From the IMG/VR virus record IMGVR_UViG_3300023240_001094, positions 1 through 64,000 of that record: a stretch of DNA of 64,000 nucleotides; one strand, given 5' to 3'. Below the pieces are notes generated by a model. It was not told the DNA's origin, did not search any database, and was given only the letters and a program-made list of their open reading frames with translations. Positions 15,596-24,058 of this stretch are shown piece by piece (positions within the stretch are counted from its first letter, which is position 1; the number at the start of each line of letters is the position of its first letter). The position numbers and the translations under genes are program-made. The DNA comes from a virus.

Positions 15596-15956
15596 CTTTT
15601 AGTTCCTCTCTTAGTCTGTCAATAGCGTTGTTTATACGAATAGCAAATCCATCAGGATCAGCCTGAGCTTCTCGTACAATATCGATTTGGCTAAATCTTT
15701 TTCTTAATCCATCAAGTTTACCTTCAGCTGCCTGTAGGTTAGCCGTAAGCTCTCTATTGAGTTCTTCATTACGCTCTTGATTTTCTTCCATGGAGTCAAC
15801 AGTCGCCTGAAGGGTCTCGGCTACTGTTTTGAGTTTGATGTTATTTTCACGTAGCAACGCAATTGTTGCCTGAGTCGATGTATAGTACCAATATACTCCA
15901 CGAGACACAGAAGCAACCATTGCTATAATAAAGATTGCAACGTAAATTTTAATCAT
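15552..15956 (-). CDS. putative inner-membrane spanin (i-spanin)
   Basis: 134 residues with one N-terminal membrane helix (IYVAIFIIAMVASVSRGVYWYY) and a long coiled coil at about residues 33-95 (ENNIKLKTVAETLQATVDSMEENQERNEEL...). This N-in, C-out design with helical periplasmic part matches i-spanins. Its 3' end overlaps the putative o-spanin. Together with the SleB-like endolysin at 30639-31115 it would complete the lysis set. Confidence 0.58.
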   Translation of the reverse strand: MIKIYVAIFIIAMVASVSRGVYWYYTSTQATIALLRENNIKLKTVAETLQATVDSMEENQERNEELNRELTANLQAAEGKLDGLRKRFSQIDIVREAQADPDGFAIRINNAIDRLREELKDETTPVDSSPADSE

Positions 15957-16138
15957 TTCTTATCATCCATATATTGTCTGAATCTTTTAAGAACAACCGG
16001 AGCTTTGTCCTTACGGCGTCGACGGTCTGTTACATTATGTGCTTTAAACCGAGGACCCATATTCTTCGTGTCATTAGGAATACCAGCAGATGCCGCAGTA
16101 TTACCGAGCTCTTCTTCTAGCGGGTTTCTTTGTTTCAT
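15953..16138 (-). CDS. small basic conserved phage protein
   Basis: 61 residues starting MKQRNPLEEELGNTAASAGIP, with a basic second half (TDRRRRKDKAP, VVLKRFRQYMDD). It overlaps both neighbours by 4 bp, so it is in the same operon as the spanin-like pair and the head proteins upstream. Not recognised. Confidence 0.6.
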   Translation of the reverse strand: MKQRNPLEEELGNTAASAGIPNDTKNMGPRFKAHNVTDRRRRKDKAPVVLKRFRQYMDDKK

Positions 16139-16731
16139 CTAACAATCTCCGATGATGTGATGTATACTTTTTTGTTTGTTCTGATATGAGTTGCTTCATA
16201 GATGTTAATTCCAAAAATAGTGCCGACTGGTTTCGCATCTTCGGCAACCTTTACCTTAGATCCTTTGGCAACTGTCATTTCAACACCTTCAATGATCTTT
16301 TCATTCTTAAGAATATAAACTCCTGGAGACAGTGTTTGATCCTTTAATACGAACCAATTGTTTTCTTCAACCAACAAATCAGTCGGATCAACACCAATGT
16401 CACCAAGACCCTTTAAAATCTTTTTCTCTGATACACTATAGTTTTCTTTAATAAGGTATAATGCGGCGGCATAAGACGCAAGCCGAGAGCTTCCACCTGG
16501 CGCTTTTGCCATAAGACGTTTCACATTAAATACAAGACGATGAAACGGTGTGTAAAAATTCTTAAACGCATCACGGTTTTCAATTGTATTCATTGAATAG
16601 TCTTTGTTGCGTTTTCCTGCAGCATCAATAATGCCTACCTCGAACGCTTTTGTTTTGTCAAATGGTGTTGTAAGAAGTGTGAGAAATCTAAATGTATAGA
16701 CTAAATCACCAGCGCGTTTAATTATACCCAT
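16135..16731 (-). CDS. conserved T4-like structural-region protein
   Basis: 198 residues from ATG 16731, chosen for AAGGAACTATAAT upstream. The N-terminus MGIIKRAGDLVYTFRFLTLL and the block YTPFHRLVFNVKRLMAKAPGGSS are familiar from marine T4-like phages. The C-terminal half is beta rich (VKVAEDAKPVGTIFGINIYEATHI). It lies among virion genes and may be a head or neck component. The function is not known to me. Confidence 0.6.
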   Translation of the reverse strand: MGIIKRAGDLVYTFRFLTLLTTPFDKTKAFEVGIIDAAGKRNKDYSMNTIENRDAFKNFYTPFHRLVFNVKRLMAKAPGGSSRLASYAAALYLIKENYSVSEKKILKGLGDIGVDPTDLLVEENNWFVLKDQTLSPGVYILKNEKIIEGVEMTVAKGSKVKVAEDAKPVGTIFGINIYEATHIRTNKKVYITSSEIVR

Positions 16732-16732
16732 A

Positions 16733-17101
16733 TTATAGTTCCTTAAGTTTTTTCTCAATGATTGGATCTGATTCAATATCAGCAAATTGACCAATTCGAA
16801 CGTATTTTAAAAATTCTAAAAATGGTTTAACAGATCGCCAGTGATCGTCATTAAATTTTATAGCAAGTATTCTAAGACTTGCATATGGACCAAATACGTT
16901 AAATATGACTACAAGATGGTTTAAAATTAATCTCGTCTGTAAATCACCTGTTTCAATGTTTCTGTTTAAGAGTCGTTTAACGTACTTAAAACGTTTGAGG
17001 TCAGCATAAAACTCATCCGGATCTATTGTTCCTAAAGGTGAGTAATAATGCTTGACCGCAAACTTTACCAAATTTTCTTCAAGCAATTCATCATTATTCA
17101 T
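16733..17101 (-). CDS. conserved T4-like protein, unknown function
   Basis: 122 residues. The core FYADLKRFKYVKRLLNRNIETGDLQTRLILNHLVVIFNVFG (pieces: KYVKRLL, RLILNHLVVIFNVFG) is a recognisable small family in T4-like phages of marine hosts. All-helical prediction. It is coupled to the gene downstream, 1 bp between them. Confidence 0.65.
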   Translation of the reverse strand: MNNDELLEENLVKFAVKHYYSPLGTIDPDEFYADLKRFKYVKRLLNRNIETGDLQTRLILNHLVVIFNVFGPYASLRILAIKFNDDHWRSVKPFLEFLKYVRIGQFADIESDPIIEKKLKEL

Positions 17102-17107
17102 ATTATG

Positions 17108-17416
17108 TTATCTTTTTACCATTCCGGCTACTATATCTAGTAATTTTTTTCTTGAGGATCTACGGTCAAGCTCAACGCCAAATTCTTTACGAGCATATGC
17201 CTCAAGACCTTTTTTAGTCATTGCTTCAATATCATCATGGATACCATTAGTAGTAGTATCTATTACAATTTCTTCCTCAATTTTTACGCCGTTAAACGCG
17301 TCAATATCAGACTGTGAAAGTTTCTGTGACTTAAGTAGTTCCCCAGTCTTGGGGTGGCACCAACCCTTTAGAGTTGGTACCGCATTTTTTGCAAAATTAG
17401 GAGCTGCGATAGCCAT
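17108..17416 (-). CDS. conserved structural-region protein
   Basis: 102 residues. The N-terminal AVPTLKGWCHPKTGELLKSQKLS is a short motif (P-T-x-x-G-W-x-H/P-x-T-G-E-L-L) recurring at the N-terminus of marine myovirus virion proteins. The C-terminal LEAYARKEFGVELDRRSSRKKLL looks like a SAP- or HeH-like helix-extended-loop-helix, which binds nucleic acid. This is inference. Confidence 0.55.
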   Translation of the reverse strand: MAIAAPNFAKNAVPTLKGWCHPKTGELLKSQKLSQSDIDAFNGVKIEEEIVIDTTTNGIHDDIEAMTKKGLEAYARKEFGVELDRRSSRKKLLDIVAGMVKR

Positions 17417-17418
17417 TA

Positions 17419-18372
17419 TTATTTCCCATCATTCTTTGGCATTGTTTTGTCGCCAGCATCATTGTCCCCAGTTCGCTTTGGTGCTTTCTTTGTCATTGAC
17501 TTAAATGTCTTAAAGTTAAGAGCATTTGTTGCAAGCTCGTCAGTAGCCGGATTCATTGGTGTTGTTCTATCTAGCTCTTTTTTAGCGGATGGTGAAAGAC
17601 CTTCGCCACGAGGAGAGCCATTGTTCATGTTACCATGATTCACTGCTTCATTTTTACCCGACATAGTTGGAGCATCATGTGTACCTTTTTTAAGGCGGCC
17701 AATGATTCGACCACCGCTATTAGCTACAACGAAATCACCGTTGTTTGCAACAGAGGTTCTATGACCGTGGTCTTTTGGCAGTCTTGTTTTACCAAGAGCT
17801 TTTAGCATAAGTTTATGGTTGGCATCGGTTTTAGCTTCGTCTAGTTCAACTTCTTCGTTCATCATTTTTCTGTGCAGCGCCTTAACTTGCTTTGCCCCAA
17901 GGATTACCATGTCCTTTCCGAAGGACGATGTTTGTACAAAAGTAATGCCACCATCAGCTTCGTGAACAGCTTTAACACCGCCACCCAAATCTTGGATTAC
18001 TTTTTTAGCTTCATCCAGTTCTTCAACAGATTCTTGTGTCAGAACTTCAACCTCGGTTTCTTGGCTTTTGCCTTTCATCGATTTTGAAACGCCTTTGCGG
18101 CGCTTATGAAGATATTCATCAGATGAGTCCACATCACCATCGTTATCAATGTCTTTGTCTTTGCGGTCTTTGTGTTTACCTTTAAGAGCCTTGGCATCCA
18201 CTGGATCCATTGCTTCTTTTTTGGTTTTGTCTTCTTTATCCCAAGGAGCTTTAGCAAGGGATACTTTATCCTTTGGTTGTGCTTTAACGCTTGCAAGCGC
18301 TCGGTCTTTAGCTGAAGCTTCAGCAACTTGTGCATATGCTTTTGCCATTGTGAGAATGTCTTTATAGTTCAT
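17419..18372 (-). CDS. virion/prohead-core protein with calcium-loop motif and gp21-type sites
   Basis: 317 residues, Lys/Glu rich and largely disordered. An EF-hand-like loop DIDNDGDVDSSDEY (residues 74-87) follows HKDRKDK. Two repeats VEELDE/AKK (119-121) and VELDE/AKT (177-179) fit the T4 protease site hydrophobic-x-Glu before Ala. A folded segment at ~125-170 (DLGGGVKAVHEADGGITFVQ) lies between them, so maturation could free it. Probably an internal head or core protein. I know no function for this family. Confidence 0.6.
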   Translation of the reverse strand: MNYKDILTMAKAYAQVAEASAKDRALASVKAQPKDKVSLAKAPWDKEDKTKKEAMDPVDAKALKGKHKDRKDKDIDNDGDVDSSDEYLHKRRKGVSKSMKGKSQETEVEVLTQESVEELDEAKKVIQDLGGGVKAVHEADGGITFVQTSSFGKDMVILGAKQVKALHRKMMNEEVELDEAKTDANHKLMLKALGKTRLPKDHGHRTSVANNGDFVVANSGGRIIGRLKKGTHDAPTMSGKNEAVNHGNMNNGSPRGEGLSPSAKKELDRTTPMNPATDELATNALNFKTFKSMTKKAPKRTGDNDAGDKTMPKNDGK

Positions 18373-18381
18373 TTTATTTCC

Positions 18382-18654
18382 TTACATTAGTAGGTTAGTG
18401 GCAATGGCTCCTGCCGCTGCGATTAAAGCTATCCAAAATAGCTTATTGATTGTTTTTACTGTTTGTGAATTTTCCGATGTCACTTTCTCAAGCGTATCGA
18501 GTTTCTCAGAGAACCTGTTCATACGCTCATATTGCGCAGCATGTTTCTGTTCCATATTCACGAGCTTTACTTCAGCTGTAGCAATAGATACCATAGCATC
18601 GGCTAGCTTATCTATCTTTGCTTCGATTCGGTCTAATCGATTATCGTCGGCCAT
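18382..18654 (-). CDS. coiled-coil membrane protein, XhlA/holin-like
   Basis: 90 residues from ATG 18654 (GGAAG upstream, TAATG junction with the previous gene). Residues 1-65 are an amphipathic coiled coil (RLDRIEAKIDKLADAMVSIA...). One C-terminal membrane helix follows (LFWIALIAAAGAIATNLLM). This is the shape of XhlA/hemolysin-type lysis-associated proteins. A holin or antiholin role is possible, and it is the only such small one-TM protein in this stretch. Confidence 0.55.
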   Translation of the reverse strand: MADDNRLDRIEAKIDKLADAMVSIATAEVKLVNMEQKHAAQYERMNRFSEKLDTLEKVTSENSQTVKTINKLFWIALIAAAGAIATNLLM

Positions 18655-18941
18655 TAACACTTCCACCTTCTTAACGACATTGCTTTTCTAGTAGGTCTGC
18701 CCTTATCGTCTTTCATTGGACCGGGATTGCCACTCATTCTTGCACAGAAGCTTTTGCGTCTGCCAGCTGCTTTACTGCCTGCTTTAACTTTACCAGTAAC
18801 CGCCGTTTTAAGATTGCCACCTGTTTTTTTATTATATGCCGAGACTCCAGCCTTGGTCATTCCAGCGCCCCTTTCAGTAGAACGGAAATGCCCCTTGGAA
18901 TCTGCTCCTCTTTCAATTATATATGATTTGAAAGATTGCAT
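18654..18941 (-). CDS. internal-head candidate, DUF6321-like, with capsid-targeting N-terminus
   Basis: 95 residues. The first ten, MQSFKSYIIE, resemble the T4 capsid-targeting sequence and end in I-x-E, a gp21 cleavage site. The rest is highly basic: GAGMTKAGVSAYNKKTGGNLKTAV, then KAAGRRKSFCARMSGNPGPMK and RRWKC. This is the DUF6321 pattern, a small Arg/Lys protein with Cys near the end. It is likely packaged with the DNA. The identification of function is open. Confidence 0.65.
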   Translation of the reverse strand: MQSFKSYIIERGADSKGHFRSTERGAGMTKAGVSAYNKKTGGNLKTAVTGKVKAGSKAAGRRKSFCARMSGNPGPMKDDKGRPTRKAMSLRRWKC

Positions 18942-18942
18942 A

Positions 18943-20094
18943 TTAGCTGTCCTTGTCTACTACGTTTTTGTCAACGCGTGCCATACGAATACCGATTTTA
19001 CCGTCAGGCTTAGTATATTTTTCAGGTTTACGGTCTGCTGAGACAACAGCTTCTTGAGTTAACTTATCAACCGCTTTATCTACATACTGAGTACGCTTCA
19101 TATTCTTCACGGCTTTTTTGTTAACGCCAACAGGGCGATCACCTTTAGCATATGCTCTAGCATTATCTGCTTCACGTCTAGCTACGTCTGCTGAAGCTTT
19201 CTTAACATATGAACCAAGAGTCTTTTTTGAAATTTCGTCAAGTTGGGTTTCTTCTTTCATAGAAGAAAGATCCTTTGCAAGCGCTGGTCTAGCCGACATA
19301 GCATTGGCTGCCTTTGATGAGCGTTTAAATTCACCTGATTTTGACTTCTCATGGCCTGCGGCAGTTCTATGCATGGATGCTGCGTCTCTATGATCTCGAG
19401 CCTGTGACATGTTATTCTTACTTAGGTATTTTCCAGCTAGCTTATTATGCTTCTGTTCCATATCGTAATGGACACCCTCGTCCATCTTTTCTTTGTCTTC
19501 GTCCTCGTCTTCGTCGCCACCATGATCGCCAAGTGAGGAGTGAAGACTTTCAATTATAGTGTGAGCCTTAGTAAGTCTATTTTGCATCCACTCAGGAAAT
19601 GACTTACCTGATTCAATATGCTCTTCAATCTCTTCAGCCGCATATTCAATAAATTCAAGTTGCTTCATTGCCATACCGCCTTCGTCACGGGATGCAGGCT
19701 CATCATCTTCCTTAGCTTCTTTTGCCAAAGTCAGTGGCTTATTTTTGTTAAGACGATCTCGCAGAGCTTTTAAGTCAGCTTTTGTTTTATCCATCTTATA
19801 CGCTTTTTTAGTGGTTGCCATACCCGAGTTAGAAACCTTCTTAGTAAGCATATCGAGCGAAATTTCCTGAATGTCAAGACCTTCCTTCTTATATGCCTTA
19901 CGCGATCCGCACGCTTCCTCAACAGATTCTTTTTGGGAATCTTTAAAGTCTTGATCTGTTGGAGCATCCTTTGATCCAGGCTTGCGCATCTTTTCACCAG
20001 AGCCATTTTTAATCCGTCTGCGTTTGGCGTGGATATTATCCCATAAGCCGTTCTTTTCTTCTAACTCAGTTCTGAATTTATTAAAATCAATCAT
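18943..20094 (-). CDS. prohead-core/internal protein, DUF5872-like polyprotein
   Basis: 383 residues, charged and mostly helical. N-terminus MIDFNKFRTELEE/K ends in a possible gp21 site. GLWDNIHAKRRRIKNGSGEKMRKPGS (in parts) is the DUF5872-like head common in marine myoviruses. Further possible sites are SVEE/A (58-60), KMDE/G (204-206) and QLDE/I (285-287). Acidic run DEDEDED at ~194-200. The pattern suggests cleavage into several peptides in the prohead. It overlaps the nucleotidyltransferase gene by 4 bp. Confidence 0.6.
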   Translation of the reverse strand: MIDFNKFRTELEEKNGLWDNIHAKRRRIKNGSGEKMRKPGSKDAPTDQDFKDSQKESVEEACGSRKAYKKEGLDIQEISLDMLTKKVSNSGMATTKKAYKMDKTKADLKALRDRLNKNKPLTLAKEAKEDDEPASRDEGGMAMKQLEFIEYAAEEIEEHIESGKSFPEWMQNRLTKAHTIIESLHSSLGDHGGDEDEDEDKEKMDEGVHYDMEQKHNKLAGKYLSKNNMSQARDHRDAASMHRTAAGHEKSKSGEFKRSSKAANAMSARPALAKDLSSMKEETQLDEISKKTLGSYVKKASADVARREADNARAYAKGDRPVGVNKKAVKNMKRTQYVDKAVDKLTQEAVVSADRKPEKYTKPDGKIGIRMARVDKNVVDKDS

Positions 20095-21194
20095 TTTGGC
20101 TTGGTCTCTCTATTTTTAATTGATGTTTGTCTTGTTCTTGCTCTGTCCATCATTCTATCATGACGTTTTGCATCCGAAGACTTTTCTCTTTCGATTCTTG
20201 CATTAGCAATATCGATAAATGTTGGGCGCTTGACTTCTTCGGTCTTTTCGCCGGGTGTATTTTTCTTTGCCTTCTTAGTCGATTCAGGTGTTCCCCAATC
20301 AGGCTTATCAGCATACATGCTTTTTTCCTGAAGTGCGACAGAAAAGGGTGCAACATCATATTCAATTACTGGTTGATCAATCTTTTCAACAGAATCAAGC
20401 CACTTGCGATATTTGTTTGCCTTTGATTCAATGATAACATAGTTTGAGCCAAGTTGCTTTACTATGCCAAGTTCACCATTTTCTTTGATAACAACTTTAT
20501 CACCAACTTCAAAAAGTTTTCCGTCAATATAAGATTCTCTAATTGCTGATACCGGCTCAAGTGCGATGTGTTGTTTAAAGTTTGTCTCTTCTTTAAGACC
20601 CATACCTTTACGCACACTATTAAAAAGTTGCTTACTGTCGGCGTTAGAAAACTTCTTTGGAAGACCTTGTGAAAATGCTGTAAAATCATTATCACTAGCA
20701 GCAGCTCGCATTTTCGATGCTGACATGCCATCAACACCTTCAGAATCTGGATCTCTTTCTCCAGCCGATACTACCTTAATATCAGCAAAGTTATAGAATC
20801 CATGGCGAGCCTTTTCAGCATTGTATCTGTTTAGCAGAGCGTTAAACTCATTAACGCGATCAGATCCCACAACCATTACAACCTTGCGGAATCCTTCATT
20901 GTATAGAGAAACTGCTATATCAAAGATATTTTTAATGGATGTGTTCATAAGGATATTGCGCGCATGACGAGGAAACATCTTGCGAGCAAAAAGAATTTTA
21001 TTTTTGTATTGAATAGGGTTCTTTTTAGGGTCTGTTGATTGTGACAAATACATTCTATATGGGTTTTTTCCTGCGGTCGATGCAAGCTTATCTAAAAGCT
21101 TTTCGTGTCCGACCGTTGGCGGATTCATTCTTCCAAATGAGAAGAATACCGTTTTTTCTTCTTCGACGAGGTACTGTCTAAATGATCCAATCAT
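20091..21194 (-). CDS. NMN/nicotinate-type adenylyltransferase with capsid-targeting N-terminus
   Basis: 367 residues. The N-terminal 11 residues MIGSFRQYLVE/E look like a capsid-targeting peptide with L-x-E site. A nucleotidyltransferase core follows: FFSFGRMNPPTVGHEKLLD (T/HxGH at 27-30), VVMVVGSDRVNEF, AGERDPDSEGVDG and MSASKMRAA (157-163, the I-S-x-T-x-x-R equivalent). Residues ~218-262 look like a KOW/SH3-like beta domain (EVGDKVVIKENGELGIV). The C-terminal third is basic. It should join a nucleotide to a phosphorylated substrate, most simply making NAD, and may act after injection. Confidence 0.72.
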   Translation of the reverse strand: MIGSFRQYLVEEEKTVFFSFGRMNPPTVGHEKLLDKLASTAGKNPYRMYLSQSTDPKKNPIQYKNKILFARKMFPRHARNILMNTSIKNIFDIAVSLYNEGFRKVVMVVGSDRVNEFNALLNRYNAEKARHGFYNFADIKVVSAGERDPDSEGVDGMSASKMRAAASDNDFTAFSQGLPKKFSNADSKQLFNSVRKGMGLKEETNFKQHIALEPVSAIRESYIDGKLFEVGDKVVIKENGELGIVKQLGSNYVIIESKANKYRKWLDSVEKIDQPVIEYDVAPFSVALQEKSMYADKPDWGTPESTKKAKKNTPGEKTEEVKRPTFIDIANARIEREKSSDAKRHDRMMDRARTRQTSIKNRETKPK

Positions 21195-21814
21195 TGAGCG
21201 CGCTTTCTGTCCATTTCTTTCTTCCGGACGTCCTTGATCATTTTCTTGGACATGCGGCCGATTCTATTTTGAAAGGAAGGAGTACTAAGACGTTTTTCAA
21301 TCTCAGCTTTTCTCTGTGGGCTAAGATCGCCCTTGGAAGTGTTCTTAATCAGCTTTTGATACACAACGTTTCGAGCTGCTTTGCGAGCTCTTTTTTCGAG
21401 TGTTTCTTTACTTGCAAAACGTCTGGCAGCACGTGCTCGGCCAAGGGCAACCTTTGCCTTGTTTCGGCGCATGTCACGGCCCTTTTTAATACGAGCAGCT
21501 ACTGATAACGCCTCATCAACCTCGGTTGATTCTGAAGTAATCTGATGCACGAGAATAGTATGAACTCCGTCAGGAGATTTAATCTTTTTGTGCTTTGTTT
21601 TATAGCCAATGCCGACGGTTTTGGGATGCTTCCCTTTGTCAATATAATCACTGACAGGATTCTCGTGAGTTGGGTCATTGGATTCGCCTATTGGACCGCC
21701 TTCGCCCACGCTATAATTTCCACGTCTGCGGCGCAGTGCTCTATAGTTGGTGAGATCATCTTCACCTGGCCTATATCTTATTCCCATTGGAAACATGTCT
21801 TTAAATTTTAACAT
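21191..21814 (-). CDS. basic helical head-region protein
   Basis: 207 residues. The N-terminus MLKFKDMFPMG is similar to but lacks a clear I-x-E site. STEVDE/ALSVAARIKKG is a possible protease site, after which the chain is Arg/Lys rich helix (MRRNKAKVALGRARAARRFASKETL, AARNVVYQKLIKN). The second half is a familiar conserved segment in marine myoviruses, where it is often annotated prohead core. It probably binds DNA or RNA in the capsid. Confidence 0.55.
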   Translation of the reverse strand: MLKFKDMFPMGIRYRPGEDDLTNYRALRRRRGNYSVGEGGPIGESNDPTHENPVSDYIDKGKHPKTVGIGYKTKHKKIKSPDGVHTILVHQITSESTEVDEALSVAARIKKGRDMRRNKAKVALGRARAARRFASKETLEKRARKAARNVVYQKLIKNTSKGDLSPQRKAEIEKRLSTPSFQNRIGRMSKKMIKDVRKKEMDRKRAQ

Positions 21815-21827
21815 TCAGTTTTTCCCA

Positions 21828-23054
21828 TTATCGACCGGTTTTATCCCAGCCTTTTAAAATCTCTGGCGAAAAGTTGTTGTACGAAAATTCCATTCTATCA
21901 ACAATCTTTACCGCATCACCACCAAGTTTATCAATTGCAACATAACCTTCAGGACCAGTTGTCCTATATCCTGTTGAGGTTTTTACGAAAGTACCAACAT
22001 TAGATAATCTATTAAGAGTATTTATAAGTTTTAATTTTGCTAGAACAATCATCTGTTGGAGATCAAAAACAAGCTTCAGGTTCTTTTTGTTTGCCCCTGA
22101 AAAGAAACTAAGGATATTATCAAGCTTCGCCTGCTTACTGGCCTTGCCTTTTTCAGTTTTTAGTTTGTCAATTTCCTTTTGGAACCGCGCTTTAATCCAA
22201 TTGATAAGACCTGTAACGTGTTTGTTCGTATCGGTAATAACAGTACCTGTTCTGACAAATGAGTTACCATATGTTTCAATTAGCATAGTAAGTTCCGGCT
22301 TTGCTTCCATTTGGCGAAGAGTTGTTCCTGAAATCTGGTTGAATATTTTTCCAGCGTTAGATAGGTATGTATTAACTTCTTCGGTGTCTTTTTTAGTCAT
22401 AGTGAGTGAGCTGTAATCTTTCAACATAGCGTCCTGTGACCACACATTTTTAGATTTCTTAAAGGCCGCAACATTCACCCCATATGATGCTTTCATAAGA
22501 TCAAAGGTTGGACCTGTGTAGGTTGTATGCCATACAATACCGATCTTCTTTGATAGGACATCTCGCGCCATTTCTGTTTTGGCCGGAACAGCGTAAACTA
22601 AAGTGTTCGGGTGGAACGTAACATATTCAGAACCTTTAATCTTTGTTTTGCTAAGATCGCCTGGGCCAAAGAGAAAGTCACCTTGAACGACTCCTTTAAT
22701 TCCTAGCTCCGGAAGATATCTTAAGGCTAGTTTTAGTTTTTCAGCAAGATCGCCTGAAGTGTCATCGTCAACTTCGGCTGGTGTTTTGTAGACCTTTGGG
22801 TTCTTATTAAAAATACCCTTTTTTGCTACAAAGAATTCCCCATCAGACGGATCTATTCCAGCGAATACAGCCGGAGCACCATCCCATTTAACACTCACAT
22901 TACCGGCCTTGACTCCAGACAACATATCACGTAGCTCGCGAAGAGCCAAAATAGCTTGACGAGTGCCATTGACTCCTCCGTAAATAACTTTATCTTCGAT
23001 GTGAGTCATATGTGTATTTTTTTGTTCTGTTATAAAGTTCTTAAAGTTTTCCAT
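21828..23054 (-). CDS. RNA/DNA ligase-like nucleotidyltransferase (DUF6267-type) with capsid-targeting N-terminus
   Basis: 408 residues. The first ten, MENFKNFITE/Q, fit the capsid-targeting pattern with I-x-E. Ligase-superfamily motifs follow: VSVKWDGAPAVF (K56-x-D-G, the adenylated lysine), VVQGDFLFG (~122-130), and near the C-terminus GPEGYVAIDKL then AVKIVDR, like motifs IV and V. I recall this family only as a domain of unknown function (DUF6267). It may be a polynucleotide ligase or capping-type enzyme delivered with the DNA. It overlaps the structural protein gene by 1 bp. Confidence 0.65.
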   Translation of the reverse strand: MENFKNFITEQKNTHMTHIEDKVIYGGVNGTRQAILALRELRDMLSGVKAGNVSVKWDGAPAVFAGIDPSDGEFFVAKKGIFNKNPKVYKTPAEVDDDTSGDLAEKLKLALRYLPELGIKGVVQGDFLFGPGDLSKTKIKGSEYVTFHPNTLVYAVPAKTEMARDVLSKKIGIVWHTTYTGPTFDLMKASYGVNVAAFKKSKNVWSQDAMLKDYSSLTMTKKDTEEVNTYLSNAGKIFNQISGTTLRQMEAKPELTMLIETYGNSFVRTGTVITDTNKHVTGLINWIKARFQKEIDKLKTEKGKASKQAKLDNILSFFSGANKKNLKLVFDLQQMIVLAKLKLINTLNRLSNVGTFVKTSTGYRTTGPEGYVAIDKLGGDAVKIVDRMEFSYNNFSPEILKGWDKTGR

Positions 23055-24058
23055 TAATTGTCCACCAATAGTATGTCGAAAGCTACAGTATATCTGCCGT
23101 TATTGTCTCGTGTAGTTGCACGGACATCTATATCAGATTTTTCAGGTATAGGAATTGGAACAGTAAATTCATAGTCGTATGGTCCGCCTATTCCAGCGAA
23201 TTCAAAGGTGTGTCCTACTCTGAACGTGGTTTGCCCGCTGTATCTCACATACATAAATCCACTAGCGTCTTTATTTGCTTCGGCAGACGCATTTCCTTTT
23301 AAAAGATATCCTGTTTTACCTGCTGGTATGGTATAGACCGCCATTAGAGTTTGACCTTGCCCAGCAGTAATTCTGGCAACAGTAGTTCCGCCTGCGGCAC
23401 CAGCTTCAATATCAATATTACCGATATTAGTTGTACCTGTATCAGTAACAAAGGCTCTATTCACTCTACGGAAGAGAGTAGTTCCGACTTGATCTGCTCC
23501 TGTTATTGTAATATCTTCTTCTACATAATCCCAGTTGGTATCAAGTCCTTGGACAGTAACGATTAGACCGTTATCGGATGCGTTATTTCGTTCCACATTT
23601 ACAACCGCAGGCGTGTCCAAAGCCGCCCAAGGATATATAGTATTATCCACATCCCACACAGATCCAGTCGTGCTATTAGACATATTCGGAACTGCCCCAA
23701 ACTTATGATTGAATGAGTATCCAGAAATAAGGCCTTGTGCAACTTCCAAATAAAATGGTTTGTTTGAGCCTGCTACAACTGATCCGACAATGTTAGCATT
23801 TACGGTTCCATCTACGGTAATACTACCGCCGTCGTCACTTATTGGAATGGGATTGCCTATATCATTACTAATTTCCACATTACCCGGGATTGTCACATCG
23901 CCCGTGATAGTAATAGATTCGCCACCAATGGAAACCGGGAAGGGGTTATTGCTATCAACGATAACACCGTCCTTTGTGGACAACATCATGACTTCATGGA
24001 TATCATCATTCTTTTGGGGCTTTGACTTATTACCTCTGCTTAAACTGTACTGTGCCAT
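23054..24058 (-). CDS. virion structural protein, beta-rich
   Basis: 334 residues, Gly/Thr/Val/Ile rich beta structure without signal peptide. Early repeats GGESITITGDVTIPGNVEISND and GGSITVDGTVNANIVG suggest a beta-helix segment. The rest (KPFYLEVAQGLISGYSFNHKFG, SVWDVDNTIYPW, FMYVRYSGQTTFRVGHTFEF) is a familiar decoration-type virion protein of marine phages. Head decoration or fibre is likely. It starts 1 bp before the end of the next gene upstream. Confidence 0.62.
   Translation of the reverse strand: MAQYSLSRGNKSKPQKNDDIHEVMMLSTKDGVIVDSNNPFPVSIGGESITITGDVTIPGNVEISNDIGNPIPISDDGGSITVDGTVNANIVGSVVAGSNKPFYLEVAQGLISGYSFNHKFGAVPNMSNSTTGSVWDVDNTIYPWAALDTPAVVNVERNNASDNGLIVTVQGLDTNWDYVEEDITITGADQVGTTLFRRVNRAFVTDTGTTNIGNIDIEAGAAGGTTVARITAGQGQTLMAVYTIPAGKTGYLLKGNASAEANKDASGFMYVRYSGQTTFRVGHTFEFAGIGGPYDYEFTVPIPIPEKSDIDVRATTRDNNGRYTVAFDILLVDN

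Noticed and set aside
17052-17504. Plus-strand hydrophobic frame
   Set aside because: Antisense to three coupled structural-region genes.
22019-22026. TATAAATA on the minus strand
   Set aside because: It lies deep within the ligase-like gene, far from any start, so it is probably chance.
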